NCBI RefSeq assembly: GCF_041359055.1
Contig: NZ_JBGJKZ010000003.1
Location: 248,001-312,000 of the forward strand
From: Paenalcaligenes hominis_A
GTDB taxonomy: Bacteria; Pseudomonadota; Gammaproteobacteria; Burkholderiales; Burkholderiaceae_B
Length of the DNA stretch: 64,000 nucleotides
Direction: 5' to 3'
Positions 1-8,554 of the stretch are shown here, piece by piece. Each line of letters opens with the position of its first letter. Within the stretch, counting starts at the first letter, position 1. A program made the translations under genes and the position numbers. Below the pieces are notes generated by a model. The model did no database searches, was not told the origin of the DNA, and worked only from the letters and a program-made list of their open reading frames with translations.

Positions 1-133
1 CATGCTTTTAGATTTGGGCTCAACTGTATATACTCATAAGTAGAAAGAGTTTGCTGCAAAGCAACAACTAATTAAATAAATTAATACCTGTAATTGCTGT
101 TTTTGAGCACATACTTATAGAGGAGCTGTCATT
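1..133. other. left-edge non-coding stretch
   Basis: This AT-rich leader lies before the CoA-transferase genes. No gene is visible in it. A GAGGAG ribosome-binding site at about 120-125 serves the next start codon. A CAT at positions 1-3 could be the start codon of a leftward gene cut by the window edge, but that cannot be tested here. Confidence 0.4.
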
Positions 134-826
134 ATGAATAAGGTCTATGCCAGCGCTGCCAAAGCTCTTGAGGGCTTGGTAGCAGATGGGCAAACCATCG
201 GGGTAGGTGGTTTTGGCTTGTGTGGAATTCCCGAAGCGCTGATTGCGGCCTTACGCGATACGGGTGTTAAGGATTTAACATGCGTTAGTAATAATGCGGG
301 GGTAGACGGATTCGGCCTAGGACTGCTGTTGGAAACAAGACAAATCAAAAAAATGATTTCTTCCTATGTCGGCGAGAACAAAGAGTTTGAACGTCAGTAT
401 TTAGCCGGAGAGCTTGAGCTTGAGTTCACTCCCCAAGGTACCTTGGCCGAGCGTTTGCGTGCAGGGGGGGCGGGTATTCCTGCATTCTTTACTGCCACTG
501 GTGTAGGAACCATAGTGGCCGAGGGCAAAGAGGTGCGCGAGTTTGAGGGTAAACAATACGTGATGGAACGTGCTATTGCCCCCGATGTTTCGCTAGTTAA
601 AGCGCATATTGCAGATCGTAGCGGTAACCTCATTTTCCATAAAACCGCCAGAAACTTTAACCCTAACGTAGCCCAAGCTGGTCAAGTTACGGTGGTTGAG
701 GTCGAGAAAATTGTAGAGGTGGGCGAGCTAGACCCCGATCAAATTCATTTACCTGGCATTTTTGTGCATCGTATTGTGTTAAACGAAAATCCAGAAAAAC
801 GTATTGAACAGCGCACCACTCGCTAG
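134..826 (+). CDS. scoA: 3-oxoacid CoA-transferase subunit A
   Basis: This is the alpha subunit of a family I CoA-transferase (SCOT/ScoA type). It moves CoA from succinyl-CoA to acetoacetate or another 3-oxoacid, feeding ketone-body or short-chain acid use in the cytoplasm. The protein has 230 aa, the usual length for a separate A subunit. The glycine-rich CoA-binding segment GGFGLCGIPE lies at residues 25-34 and SNNAG at 52-56. A GAGGAG site lies 8 nt before the ATG. The B subunit follows 10 nt downstream and its Shine-Dalgarno overlaps this stop codon, so the two are translationally linked. The exact 3-oxoacid substrate (acetoacetate or 3-oxoadipate) cannot be fixed from sequence; overall resemblance favours ScoA. 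Confidence 0.88.
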   Translation: MNKVYASAAKALEGLVADGQTIGVGGFGLCGIPEALIAALRDTGVKDLTCVSNNAGVDGFGLGLLLETRQIKKMISSYVGENKEFERQYLAGELELEFTPQGTLAERLRAGGAGIPAFFTATGVGTIVAEGKEVREFEGKQYVMERAIAPDVSLVKAHIADRSGNLIFHKTARNFNPNVAQAGQVTVVEVEKIVEVGELDPDQIHLPGIFVHRIVLNENPEKRIEQRTTR

Positions 827-836
827 GAGGTTAAAA

Positions 837-1490
837 ATGGCTTGGACTAGAGAACAAATGGCAGCTCGTGCTGCTCTAGAGTTAGAAAACGGCTTTTACG
901 TTAACTTAGGCATTGGAATGCCTACGTTAGTTGCCAACCATGTGCCTGAAGGGATGCAAGTGTGGTTGCAGTCTGAAAACGGACTATTAGGCATTGGGCC
1001 TTTCCCTACTGAAGATGAAGTTGACCCTGATCTTATTAACGCAGGCAAACAGACGGTGACTACATTACCCGGTTCGTCTTTTTTCTCTTCTGCCGATTCA
1101 TTTGGCATGATTCGCGGTGGTAAGATCAACTTAGCTATCCTCGGTGCCATGCAGGTGTCAGAAAAGGGCGACCTAGCCAACTGGATGATTCCTGGCAAAA
1201 TGGTAAAAGGCATGGGTGGGGCCATGGATTTAGTTGCAGGCGTAGGGCGAGTAGTGATTCTTATGGATCATGTTGCGCGCTCTAAAGACGGTACCGAGTC
1301 CATGAAAATTCTACCCGAGTGCACCTTACCATTGACAGGGGTTGGGGTGGTCGACCTTATCATTACAGATTTAGGTGTGCTTGAGGTGACCGAGGCGGGA
1401 CTCAAGGTCTTGGAGTTAGCCGATGGGGTTACTGTTGATGAGATTCAATCTAAGTCAGGCGTGAACTTAGATGTCTCTGCCGTGGCTTAA
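837..1490 (+). CDS. scoB: 3-oxoacid CoA-transferase subunit B
   Basis: This is the beta subunit of the same CoA-transferase, 217 aa. The catalytic glutamate that forms the glutamyl-CoA thioester is expected in the SENGLLGIGP segment, Glu47 here. The start is placed at ATG 837 because AGGAGG at 825-830 sits 6 nt before it; an in-frame upstream start at 804 would lie inside scoA. The gene ends just before a strong intrinsic terminator at 1510-1543, so scoAB forms a two-gene unit. Confidence 0.9.
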   Translation: MAWTREQMAARAALELENGFYVNLGIGMPTLVANHVPEGMQVWLQSENGLLGIGPFPTEDEVDPDLINAGKQTVTTLPGSSFFSSADSFGMIRGGKINLAILGAMQVSEKGDLANWMIPGKMVKGMGGAMDLVAGVGRVVILMDHVARSKDGTESMKILPECTLPLTGVGVVDLIITDLGVLEVTEAGLKVLELADGVTVDEIQSKSGVNLDVSAVA

Positions 1491-1509
1491 TTTATTATGT
1501 GTTTCCAGA

Positions 1510-1543
1510 CAGGCACGCCAGTTTGCGTGCCTGTTTGTTTTTA
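1510..1543 (+). terminator. scoAB intrinsic terminator
   Basis: A perfect 9-bp stem (CAGGCACGC at 1510-1518, GCGTGCCTG at 1525-1533) with a 6-nt loop is followed by TTTGTTTTT. It lies 20 nt after the scoB stop and 11 nt before the next start codon. Confidence 0.88.
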
Positions 1544-1553
1544 AGAGTCATTT

Positions 1554-3365
1554 ATGTCTGTTTATTTCTCTCGTTTGCAAGCTCTGCGTCAAGTAATGCA
1601 GCGCGCTGGGGTAGATGCTTATGTGGTCCTAAGCTCCGACCCCCATTTGTCTGAGTATCTGCCCGATCATTACCAAGGCCGAGCGTGGTTAAGTGGTTTC
1701 AAAGGATCGGCGGGCTCAATACTAGTGACAGCAGAGTTTGCGGGGGTATGGACAGACAGCCGATATTGGGTACAAGCCGCTGAAGATTTGCAGGGGTCAG
1801 GCTTTGAGTTGATGCGCTGGGGCGACCCAGAAACTCCCGACATGATGGAGTGGATAGCGCAGCATTTGCAACCGAATCAAGTCATTGCTTACGACGGTCA
1901 AGTCGTGGCTCTAGCGCAGTCGCGGGCATGGCAGGAGCTCGCCCTAACGCATCAGTTTACATTGGATCAGTCCAAAGACTTACTGGCCTTAATCTGGCCT
2001 GATCGCCCACTATTGCCCAAGGCAGCGATTCAAATTCATGCTGCACCGTTTTGTCAGCGCACCGTAGAGGAAAATGTCCAAAATGTACGAGCTAGTATGC
2101 AAAGCTTGGGCGCTAGTGCCCATTTGCTGTCTAGCTTAGATGATATTGCGTGGCTATTAAATTTACGCGGCAACGATGTGGTTTACAACCCTGTGTTTAT
2201 GGCACATGTGTTGCTCACTTTAGATGACGTGATTTTGTTTGTGGATGCCAACAAAATTACAAATGAGGTTCAACATTATTTAACCCAACATCAGATTAGT
2301 GTGTTGCCATACGAGCAGCTCTCACACGCATTGGCTGCTTTACCCCATTCCTCTTCTTTGCTGGTAGCACCCCATGCTGTAACGGTAGGTACATTAGCGG
2401 CCGCTTCCCAAGTACAACTCATCGAAACCCCAAATCCATCCACTTTAGCTAAAGCGTGTAAGCTGCCTGCCGAGGTGCAACAGGTACGTCAAACCATGGA
2501 GGCGGATGGGGCAGCGCTATGTGAGTTTTTTGCTTGGTTTGAGCAAACCATTCAGCAGCGTGCCATTACAGAGCTAGAGGTGGATGAACAAATTACGGCA
2601 GCGCGAGCTCGTCAACCTCATTTTGTTTCCCCTAGTTTTGGGACTATTGCCGCTTTTGGCCCGAATGGGGCCATGCCACATTACCAAGCCACTGCCGAGG
2701 CCTATGCCACCATTCAAGGGGACGGCTTATTGTTAATTGATTCCGGTGGGCAGTATTTAGGGGGCACTACTGATATTACTCGTGTTATCCCAGTGGGTAC
2801 GCCTACTTCCGAGCAAAAACGCGATTACACCTTGGTGTTAAAAGGTATGATTGCTTTATCGCAAGCGGTATTTGTTAAAGGGCTAACAGGGCAGCAGCTT
2901 GATACGGTGGCACGTATGCCGCTGTGGCAAGCAGGGGTAGATTTTGGTCATGGTACAGGTCATGGCGTGGGGTATTTTTTAAATGTCCATGAAGGACCTC
3001 AGTCGATTTCTTGGCGTACACGGCCGGGCAGTCAAGCTGTGGCGATGCAGCCAGGTATGATTACGTCAAATGAGCCAGGTCTATATCGACCAGGGCAATG
3101 GGGTATTCGTATTGAAAACCTCATTGTTTGTGTGGAGCATTTACACAACGAATTTGCAGAGTTTTATGCATTTGAAACATTGACGCTGTGTCCAATTGAT
3201 ACCCGTTGCATTGAGACTTCATTGTTAACTCTGACCGAGCTACATTGGCTAAATCAGTATCACCAGCATGTGTATGAGCGCTTAGCGCCTCGTTTGTCGG
3301 GCTCGGCCTTGGCTTGGTTAGAGCAGGCAACTCAACCTTTGGCTACAACAAATTGTTCCAACTAG
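1554..3365 (+). CDS. pepP: Xaa-Pro aminopeptidase, long M24B form
   Basis: This is a cytoplasmic metallopeptidase that removes an N-terminal residue next to proline. At 603 aa it belongs to the long three-domain class, with two creatinase-like N-terminal domains before the C-terminal pita-bread M24 domain, rather than the roughly 440-aa E. coli PepP form. The metal ligands can be followed: the two aspartates in the DSGGQYLGGTTDITR segment (about residues 395-406), the histidine in HGTGHGVG (about 466-470), and the glutamates in SNEPGLY and IRIENL near the C terminus. It is monocistronic between the scoAB terminator and pyrG. The symbol is used in a broad sense, since the long form is often left unnamed. 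Confidence 0.88.
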   Translation: MSVYFSRLQALRQVMQRAGVDAYVVLSSDPHLSEYLPDHYQGRAWLSGFKGSAGSILVTAEFAGVWTDSRYWVQAAEDLQGSGFELMRWGDPETPDMMEWIAQHLQPNQVIAYDGQVVALAQSRAWQELALTHQFTLDQSKDLLALIWPDRPLLPKAAIQIHAAPFCQRTVEENVQNVRASMQSLGASAHLLSSLDDIAWLLNLRGNDVVYNPVFMAHVLLTLDDVILFVDANKITNEVQHYLTQHQISVLPYEQLSHALAALPHSSSLLVAPHAVTVGTLAAASQVQLIETPNPSTLAKACKLPAEVQQVRQTMEADGAALCEFFAWFEQTIQQRAITELEVDEQITAARARQPHFVSPSFGTIAAFGPNGAMPHYQATAEAYATIQGDGLLLIDSGGQYLGGTTDITRVIPVGTPTSEQKRDYTLVLKGMIALSQAVFVKGLTGQQLDTVARMPLWQAGVDFGHGTGHGVGYFLNVHEGPQSISWRTRPGSQAVAMQPGMITSNEPGLYRPGQWGIRIENLIVCVEHLHNEFAEFYAFETLTLCPIDTRCIETSLLTLTELHWLNQYHQHVYERLAPRLSGSALAWLEQATQPLATTNCSN

Positions 3366-3432
3366 GCCGGTCTAACCGTTATAATTCAAATTTCCAGTTC
3401 TTGCCTGATCCAAGTCAGGATTGCTATTCACA

Positions 3433-5082
3433 ATGACCACCAAATACGTATTTGTTACCGGAGGGGTTGTTTCCTCCTTAGGTAAAGGTATTGCGGCTGC
3501 CTCCCTCGCCGCCATTCTTGAGTCGCGTGGTTTACGCGTGACCATGCTGAAGCTTGATCCCTACATTAACGTAGACCCAGGCACAATGAGTCCTTTTCAG
3601 CACGGCGAGGTATTTGTTACCGAAGACGGCGCTGAAACCGATTTAGACTTAGGCCACTACGAGCGTTTCATCACGACGCGTATGCACAAGCTCAATAACT
3701 TCACAACGGGTCAAATTTACGAAACCGTACTACGCAAAGAGCGCCGTGGGGATTACCAAGGAAAAACCGTTCAGGTGATTCCTCATATTACGAATGAAAT
3801 TCAAGACTCCATTGCCCGAGGCGCAAAGGCCGCGTTTAATGGCGAGGCAGACGTAGCCATTGTGGAAATTGGTGGTACGGTCGGTGACATCGAATCACTA
3901 CCGTTTCTTGAGTCAATTCGTCAGATGCGTTTACGTTTGGGGCGCAATAACACGGCGTTAGTACATTTAACCTTAGTCCCATTTATTCCTTCTGCGGGCG
4001 AGCTTAAAACCAAGCCTACGCAACACTCTGTGCAAAAGCTGCGCGAAATTGGCTTGTACCCCGATGCGATTTTGTGTCGTGCTGACCGTGAAATTCCTGA
4101 TGACGAGCGTGCCAAGATCTCTATGTTCTCTAGCGTGCCTCTGGATGCCGTTATTTCTGTTCAAGATGCCGAAACCATCTATGAAATACCTTCTATGCTA
4201 CATAGTCAGGGCCTAGACAACTTAGTGTGTGATGCGTTGGCGCTATCACCTCCCCCTGCTGATCTCAGCATGTGGGATCGCTTAGTTCATACCTTGAAAA
4301 ATCCTAAGCACCTAGTGCGTATTGCTATGGTTGGCAAATACGTTGATTTAACAGAGTCCTATAAATCCTTGTCCGAGGCCTTGACGCATGCGGGTATTCA
4401 TACTGAAACCCAAGTGCAAATTGAATACATTGACTCCGAAGACATCGAGGAAAATGGTACAGGTTGTCTCGAGGGTTTTGATGCTGTTTTGGTACCCGGT
4501 GGCTTTGGTAAACGAGGCACCGAAGGCAAGATCCAAGCGGTACGCTATGCGCGTGAAAACCAAGTGCCTTACTTAGGCATTTGTTTAGGTATGCAGTTAG
4601 GGGTAATCGAATACGCCCGTCATGTGGCTGGCTTGGGTGGCGCTAACAGCACCGAATTTGATCCTTCTGCTGCTCATCCCGTGGTCGCTTTAATTACCGA
4701 GTGGAAAGACCGCGAAGGTCGAGTAGAGCATCGTACTGGGGACGAAGACTTAGGCGGTACGATGCGTAAAGGGGCTCAAGAATGCCCAGTTAAGCAGGGT
4801 ACTCGGGCTTATGAAATTTATGGCCCCGTTGTTAACGAGCGTCATCGCCATCGTTTTGAGGTCAACAATGTGTATGTGCCTCGTCTCGAAGAAGCAGGTT
4901 TAGTCATCAGCGCGCGTACCCCTAACGAGAGTCTGCCCGAGATCATGGAGTTACCGGCCAATGTGCACCCTTGGTTTATGGGCGTGCAATTCCATCCCGA
5001 GTTCACCTCAACTCCACGCGATGGTCATCCGCTCTTTATCAGCTATATTAAAGCTGCGCTTGCCCATAAAGCCAATTCGTAA
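3433..5082 (+). CDS. pyrG: CTP synthase
   Basis: This enzyme makes CTP from UTP, ATP and glutamine, the last step of pyrimidine nucleotide synthesis. From ATG 3433 the protein has 549 aa and begins MTTKYVFVTGGVVSSLGKG, the amidoligase P-loop. The N-terminal synthetase domain covers about residues 1-270. The class I glutamine amidotransferase domain covers about 290-545, with nucleophile Cys384 in GICLGMQLG and a C-terminal HPE motif in FHPEFTSTP. An upstream in-frame TTG at 3421 was not used because family members begin at MTTK. A terminator follows the stop. Confidence 0.97.
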   Translation: MTTKYVFVTGGVVSSLGKGIAAASLAAILESRGLRVTMLKLDPYINVDPGTMSPFQHGEVFVTEDGAETDLDLGHYERFITTRMHKLNNFTTGQIYETVLRKERRGDYQGKTVQVIPHITNEIQDSIARGAKAAFNGEADVAIVEIGGTVGDIESLPFLESIRQMRLRLGRNNTALVHLTLVPFIPSAGELKTKPTQHSVQKLREIGLYPDAILCRADREIPDDERAKISMFSSVPLDAVISVQDAETIYEIPSMLHSQGLDNLVCDALALSPPPADLSMWDRLVHTLKNPKHLVRIAMVGKYVDLTESYKSLSEALTHAGIHTETQVQIEYIDSEDIEENGTGCLEGFDAVLVPGGFGKRGTEGKIQAVRYARENQVPYLGICLGMQLGVIEYARHVAGLGGANSTEFDPSAAHPVVALITEWKDREGRVEHRTGDEDLGGTMRKGAQECPVKQGTRAYEIYGPVVNERHRHRFEVNNVYVPRLEEAGLVISARTPNESLPEIMELPANVHPWFMGVQFHPEFTSTPRDGHPLFISYIKAALAHKANS

Positions 5083-5094
5083 TCGTTTCATCAT

Positions 5095-5121
5095 GCACCG
5101 CTTTATGCGGTGCTTGTTTTT
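5095..5121 (+). terminator. pyrG terminator
   Basis: A 7-bp stem (GCACCGC 5095-5101, GCGGTGC 5107-5113) with loop TTTAT is followed by TTGTTTTT. It sits directly before kdsA. A potential GTG start for kdsA at 5110 falls inside this hairpin, which argues for a later kdsA start. Confidence 0.75.
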
Positions 5122-5133
5122 GTGAGAATGATG

Positions 5134-5976
5134 ATGGAATTATGTGGTTTTACCGTTGGTATAGACCAACCTTTTTTTTTAATAGCTGGTCCGTGTGTTA
5201 TTGAGTCTCGTCAAATGGCATTTGATACGGCGGGCTATCTCAAAGAAATTACTGACGAGCTAGGCATTCCTTTTATTTATAAAAGCTCGTTTGATAAAGC
5301 GAATCGAAGTTCCGGGGCGTCGTATCGTGGCCCGGGGGTGCTCGAAGGTCTGCAAGTTTTAGTTGATGTGCGTGAACACTTTGGGGTGCCCGTATTAACG
5401 GATGTTCATGAAAAGGACCAAGTGGATGATGTGGCTGCCGTCGTCGATGTGCTGCAAACACCGGCCTTTTTATGTAGACAGACCGATTTTATCCAAGCCT
5501 GTGCCGCAACCTTAAAACCTGTCAATATTAAAAAGGGGCAGTTTTTAGCGCCTCACGATATGGCACATGTGGTAGACAAAGCCCGTGCAGCGGCATTGGA
5601 TGCCGGCGGCGATGGGGACACTATTATGGTGTGTGAGCGGGGCACTTCCTTTGGCTATAACAACTTAGTCTCGGATATGCGCTCGCTAGCTATTATGCGT
5701 GCAACGCAATGCCCAGTAGTCTTTGATGCCACGCATTCGGTTCAGTTGCCAGGGGCTCAAGGCAATGTATCTGGCGGACAACGTGAGTTTGTTTCTGTGC
5801 TGGCCCGTTCTGCTGTTGCTGCAGGCTTAGCAGGGCTGTTTATGGAAACACACCCTAATCCAGATCAGGCCCGCTCTGATGGTCCTAATGCTGTACCTTT
5901 AGATCAAATGGCGGCATTGCTGCGCCATTTAAAAGAAATTGATACTATTGTAAAAACCTCGGGGATGCTGGATTAA
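5134..5976 (+). CDS. kdsA: 3-deoxy-8-phosphooctulonate synthase (KDO-8-P synthase)
   Basis: This enzyme condenses phosphoenolpyruvate with arabinose 5-phosphate to give KDO 8-phosphate, precursor of the inner-core sugar of lipopolysaccharide. The start is set at the third of three consecutive ATG codons (5128, 5131, 5134), giving 280 aa beginning MELCGFTVG, which fits the roughly 284-aa family. Recognisable segments are FLIAGPCVIES near the N terminus, YKSSFDKANRSS (substrate binding) and FDATHSVQLPG. The gene lies between pyrG and eno, a common proteobacterial order. The start could equally be 5128 or 5131. Confidence 0.95.
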   Translation: MELCGFTVGIDQPFFLIAGPCVIESRQMAFDTAGYLKEITDELGIPFIYKSSFDKANRSSGASYRGPGVLEGLQVLVDVREHFGVPVLTDVHEKDQVDDVAAVVDVLQTPAFLCRQTDFIQACAATLKPVNIKKGQFLAPHDMAHVVDKARAAALDAGGDGDTIMVCERGTSFGYNNLVSDMRSLAIMRATQCPVVFDATHSVQLPGAQGNVSGGQREFVSVLARSAVAAGLAGLFMETHPNPDQARSDGPNAVPLDQMAALLRHLKEIDTIVKTSGMLD

Positions 5977-6088
5977 GGCTATTATTTACCATAGCTGGTT
6001 GTACAATAGGGGCAACTTTATTTCCTAAGCGTAATTATTACGTTTTTCATTTATTAGCGTTATTGCTGTACAGCAAGGACTACATTTC

Positions 6089-7375
6089 ATGAGTGCTATT
6101 GTAGATATTATTGGTCGCGAAATTTTAGACTCGCGTGGCAACCCCACCGTAGAGTGTGACGTGCTATTAGAGTCCGGTGCTATGGGACGTGCGTCTGTAC
6201 CTTCCGGAGCCTCCACAGGAACGCGCGAAGCGCTAGAGTTACGTGATGGCGATGCGGCCCGTTATTTAGGTAAAGGGGTATTGCGCGCTGTAGAAAACAT
6301 TAACAATGATATTGCCGAGGCGCTAATTGGTTTAGATGCTCAAGAGCAAAACTTCATTGACCAAACCTTGTTAGATTTAGATGGCACTGAAGACAAAAGT
6401 CGTCTAGGCGCTAATGCAATGCTAGCAGTTAGTATGGCAGTCGCACGTGCGGCAGCAGATGATTGCGGTTTGTCGCTGTATCGTTACTTCGGTGGCAGTG
6501 GCGCTATGCAAATGCCTGTTCCCATGATGAATGTCATTAACGGTGGCGCACACGCTAACAACACCCTTGATATGCAAGAGTTCATGATCATGCCTATCGG
6601 TGCAAAAAGCTTCCGTGAAGCCTTGCGTATGGGTGCAGAGGTCTTTCATGCGTTGAAAGATTTAATTCATGCCCAAGGCATGTCCACTGCGGTGGGTGAC
6701 GAGGGTGGTTTTGCCCCAAACGTCACAAACCACGAAGCAGCTATTCAGTTGATCCTTCAGGCTATTGATAAAGCCGGTTACGAAGCCGGTACACAAATTG
6801 CATTGGCTCTGGACTGTGCTAGTTCCGAGTTTTACCGCGATGGTGCCTATCACCTCGAGGGCGAGGGCGGAATCAGCCTAAACGCTACGCAGCTGGTTGA
6901 TCTGCTAGAAAGCTGGTGTGATAAATACCCCATCGTTTCCATCGAAGATGGCATGGCAGAAGACGACTGGGAAGGTTGGAAAATCCTTACCGATCGTTTG
7001 GGTAAAAAAGTACAACTCGTAGGCGACGATTTGTTCGTGACCAACACCAAAATTTTGCGTGAAGGTATCGATCGTGGCGTAGGTAACTCCATTTTGATCA
7101 AGATTAATCAAATTGGTACGTTGACTGAAACCTTTGCTGCTATCGAGTTAGCCAAACGTTATGGTTACACCGCTGTGATTTCACATCGCTCTGGTGAAAC
7201 CGAAGACTCCACCATTGCTGATATCGCTGTAGCGACAAATGCTATGCAGATCAAAACCGGATCCTTATCTCGTTCCGATCGTATGGCTAAATACAACCAG
7301 TTATTACGTATTGAAGAAGAGCTCTCTGGTGTGGCCTCTTACCCAGGTCGCGATGCTTTTTATAACCTACGTTAA
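6089..7375 (+). CDS. eno: enolase
   Basis: Enolase converts 2-phosphoglycerate to phosphoenolpyruvate in glycolysis and is also a usual RNA degradosome component. The protein has 428 aa, the normal length. Visible signatures are REILDSRGNPTVE at the N terminus, GDEGGFAPN, the Mg-binding acidic segments around SIEDGMAEDDW and VGDDLFVTN, and the C-terminal ISHRSGETED loop. ftsB follows 51 nt downstream, the conserved eno-ftsB order of proteobacteria. A hairpin lies between them. Confidence 0.98.
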   Translation: MSAIVDIIGREILDSRGNPTVECDVLLESGAMGRASVPSGASTGTREALELRDGDAARYLGKGVLRAVENINNDIAEALIGLDAQEQNFIDQTLLDLDGTEDKSRLGANAMLAVSMAVARAAADDCGLSLYRYFGGSGAMQMPVPMMNVINGGAHANNTLDMQEFMIMPIGAKSFREALRMGAEVFHALKDLIHAQGMSTAVGDEGGFAPNVTNHEAAIQLILQAIDKAGYEAGTQIALALDCASSEFYRDGAYHLEGEGGISLNATQLVDLLESWCDKYPIVSIEDGMAEDDWEGWKILTDRLGKKVQLVGDDLFVTNTKILREGIDRGVGNSILIKINQIGTLTETFAAIELAKRYGYTAVISHRSGETEDSTIADIAVATNAMQIKTGSLSRSDRMAKYNQLLRIEEELSGVASYPGRDAFYNLR

Positions 7376-7387
7376 TAAGGGTTAAGG

Positions 7388-7415
7388 CAAAGGGCTGAAA
7401 TATCAGCCCTTTGTT
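7388..7415 (+). terminator. hairpin after eno (weak or partial terminator)
   Basis: An 11-bp perfect stem (CAAAGGGCTGA 7388-7398, TCAGCCCTTTG 7403-7413) with loop AATA is followed only by TTGTCG, a poor T-run. It may lower readthrough into ftsB, or act as a 3'-end stabiliser for the highly expressed eno mRNA. Confidence 0.5.
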
Positions 7416-7426
7416 GTCGCTAGATT

Positions 7427-7723
7427 ATGCGTTTGATTTTTATATTTCTCTTAGGCTTATTGTTCTATTTCAATTATGAGCTATGGCTAGGGGATAATGG
7501 CGTAAGCCGTATTGCTGAATTACAAACAAAAATTAATGAACAGCAAGAGCTTAATGACGCTTCCCTGGCGCGCAATAATGCCATGTCAGCCGAAGTCCAA
7601 GACTTGCGTGATGGCTCGTCCGCCATCGAAGAACTAGCCCGGTTTGAACAAGGTATGATTAAGCAGGGCGAAGTGTTCGTGCAAATTTTAGGTACAAATC
7701 AAAAAAGCGGCCCACAACACTGA
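7427..7723 (+). CDS. ftsB: cell division protein FtsB
   Basis: This is a small bitopic inner-membrane protein of the divisome FtsQLB complex. It has 98 aa: a transmembrane segment at about residues 2-16, then a periplasmic coiled coil from about 25 to 60 (INEQQELNDASLARNNAMSA), and a short C-terminal tail. Its place after eno agrees with the family. The last 25 nt overlap the convergent TadE-like gene. Confidence 0.9.
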   Translation: MRLIFIFLLGLLFYFNYELWLGDNGVSRIAELQTKINEQQELNDASLARNNAMSAEVQDLRDGSSAIEELARFEQGMIKQGEVFVQILGTNQKSGPQH

Positions 7724-8433
7724 TCTCCGTCACAGGCGGCTTCTGGAATGAAAGGATCAGACCTAGGAGCCCATGGCGATAACCAACCCGAGTCAACTGT
7801 ATTCCACCCTAACGAGCTGAGGGGGGCTGGGCGCAATTGCGCAGCAGTAGTGGCATCATTTAATGCGCGAGCAGTGCGCTGTCCCGAGTAAGGCGTGGAC
7901 TGATTAGACTGCATAGGTAGTTGGAGTTCTGTAACGATAGGAATCAAACCATATTGGGCTAGAGCGGCATGCTCAGTGTGTTGCCAAGTATGTGTCCATG
8001 CTATAACTGTGCGCACTAGGGGAGTTAATGGTTTGTGGGCATACAGCAACTGCAGCACTAAGGTGTTTTGATCAAAAATGGCCGTATTACCTTGGGTGTA
8101 TTGTAGGGCTTGATAACTGTGGCGTACCGGCCCATTGGATTGGGCAAGTGAATGATGCTGGATTCGCCAGTAAGTATGTGATGCAGGCCGTACAAAGGAG
8201 CGTAAAGATTGCAGTTGCTCTTCAAAGGCTTGCTGTATTATTTGAGGGTGAGCCTGCTGTGTGACGGCAATACGCGCTGTATTAAATAAGGCCTGATTAA
8301 GAGCCTGTCTAAGCAACAGCCAATGGGCGCTTTCAATTAAGCCTAAAAAAATTAAGCAAAAAATCAGCAAGCTTAGGCTGCTTTCAGCTAATGTAGCCCC
8401 TGACTGTGAGTGGGTATAAGTGGTGTATGCCAT
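7699..8433 (-). CDS. TadE/TadG-like pseudopilin-domain protein
   Basis: The protein has 244 aa from the ATG at 8433 (an in-frame start 24 nt upstream is possible). The N terminus SGATLAESSLSLLIFCLIFLGLIESAHWLLLRQALNQALFNTAR has the form of TadE-like proteins: a short cytoplasmic leader, a conserved Glu at the head of one hydrophobic helix, then an amphipathic stretch. The rest is predicted periplasmic and Gln/Thr rich, with a cysteine pair near the C terminus (CDGDQCC). No other tad pilus gene lies in the window, so its role is unknown; it may be an orphan minor pilin or a surface-anchored protein. It overlaps ftsB by 25 nt at the 3' ends. Confidence 0.6.
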   Translation of the reverse strand: MAYTTYTHSQSGATLAESSLSLLIFCLIFLGLIESAHWLLLRQALNQALFNTARIAVTQQAHPQIIQQAFEEQLQSLRSFVRPASHTYWRIQHHSLAQSNGPVRHSYQALQYTQGNTAIFDQNTLVLQLLYAHKPLTPLVRTVIAWTHTWQHTEHAALAQYGLIPIVTELQLPMQSNQSTPYSGQRTARALNDATTAAQLRPAPLSSLGWNTVDSGWLSPWAPRSDPFIPEAACDGDQCCGPLF

Positions 8434-8512
8434 ACACCTAAGTATGCATACCCACATGCACAGCGCCTAGTTGTGACTTGTGCTTGGACAAATAAACCCG
8501 TCTTAATGTAAA

Positions 8513-8536
8513 AGACCCTGTTAATTAACAGGGTCT
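8513..8536 (-). terminator. hslO terminator-like palindrome
   Basis: A perfect 24-bp palindrome (AGACCCTGTTAA and its complement) sits 19 nt past the hslO stop. On the minus strand it is followed by a short T-run (TTT then ACATT), so it is probably a weak terminator or mRNA 3' stabiliser. Confidence 0.55.
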
Positions 8537-8554
8537 GTCAAAGCTGGGTTTAGG

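Noticed and set aside
5110..5133. GTG start for kdsA at 5110
   Set aside because: It lies inside the pyrG terminator hairpin and adds residues not seen in KdsA.
8028..8264. 78-aa plus-strand ORF within the TadE-like gene
   Set aside because: No ribosome-binding site or recognisable domain. The minus-strand frame has a coherent signal and transmembrane layout.
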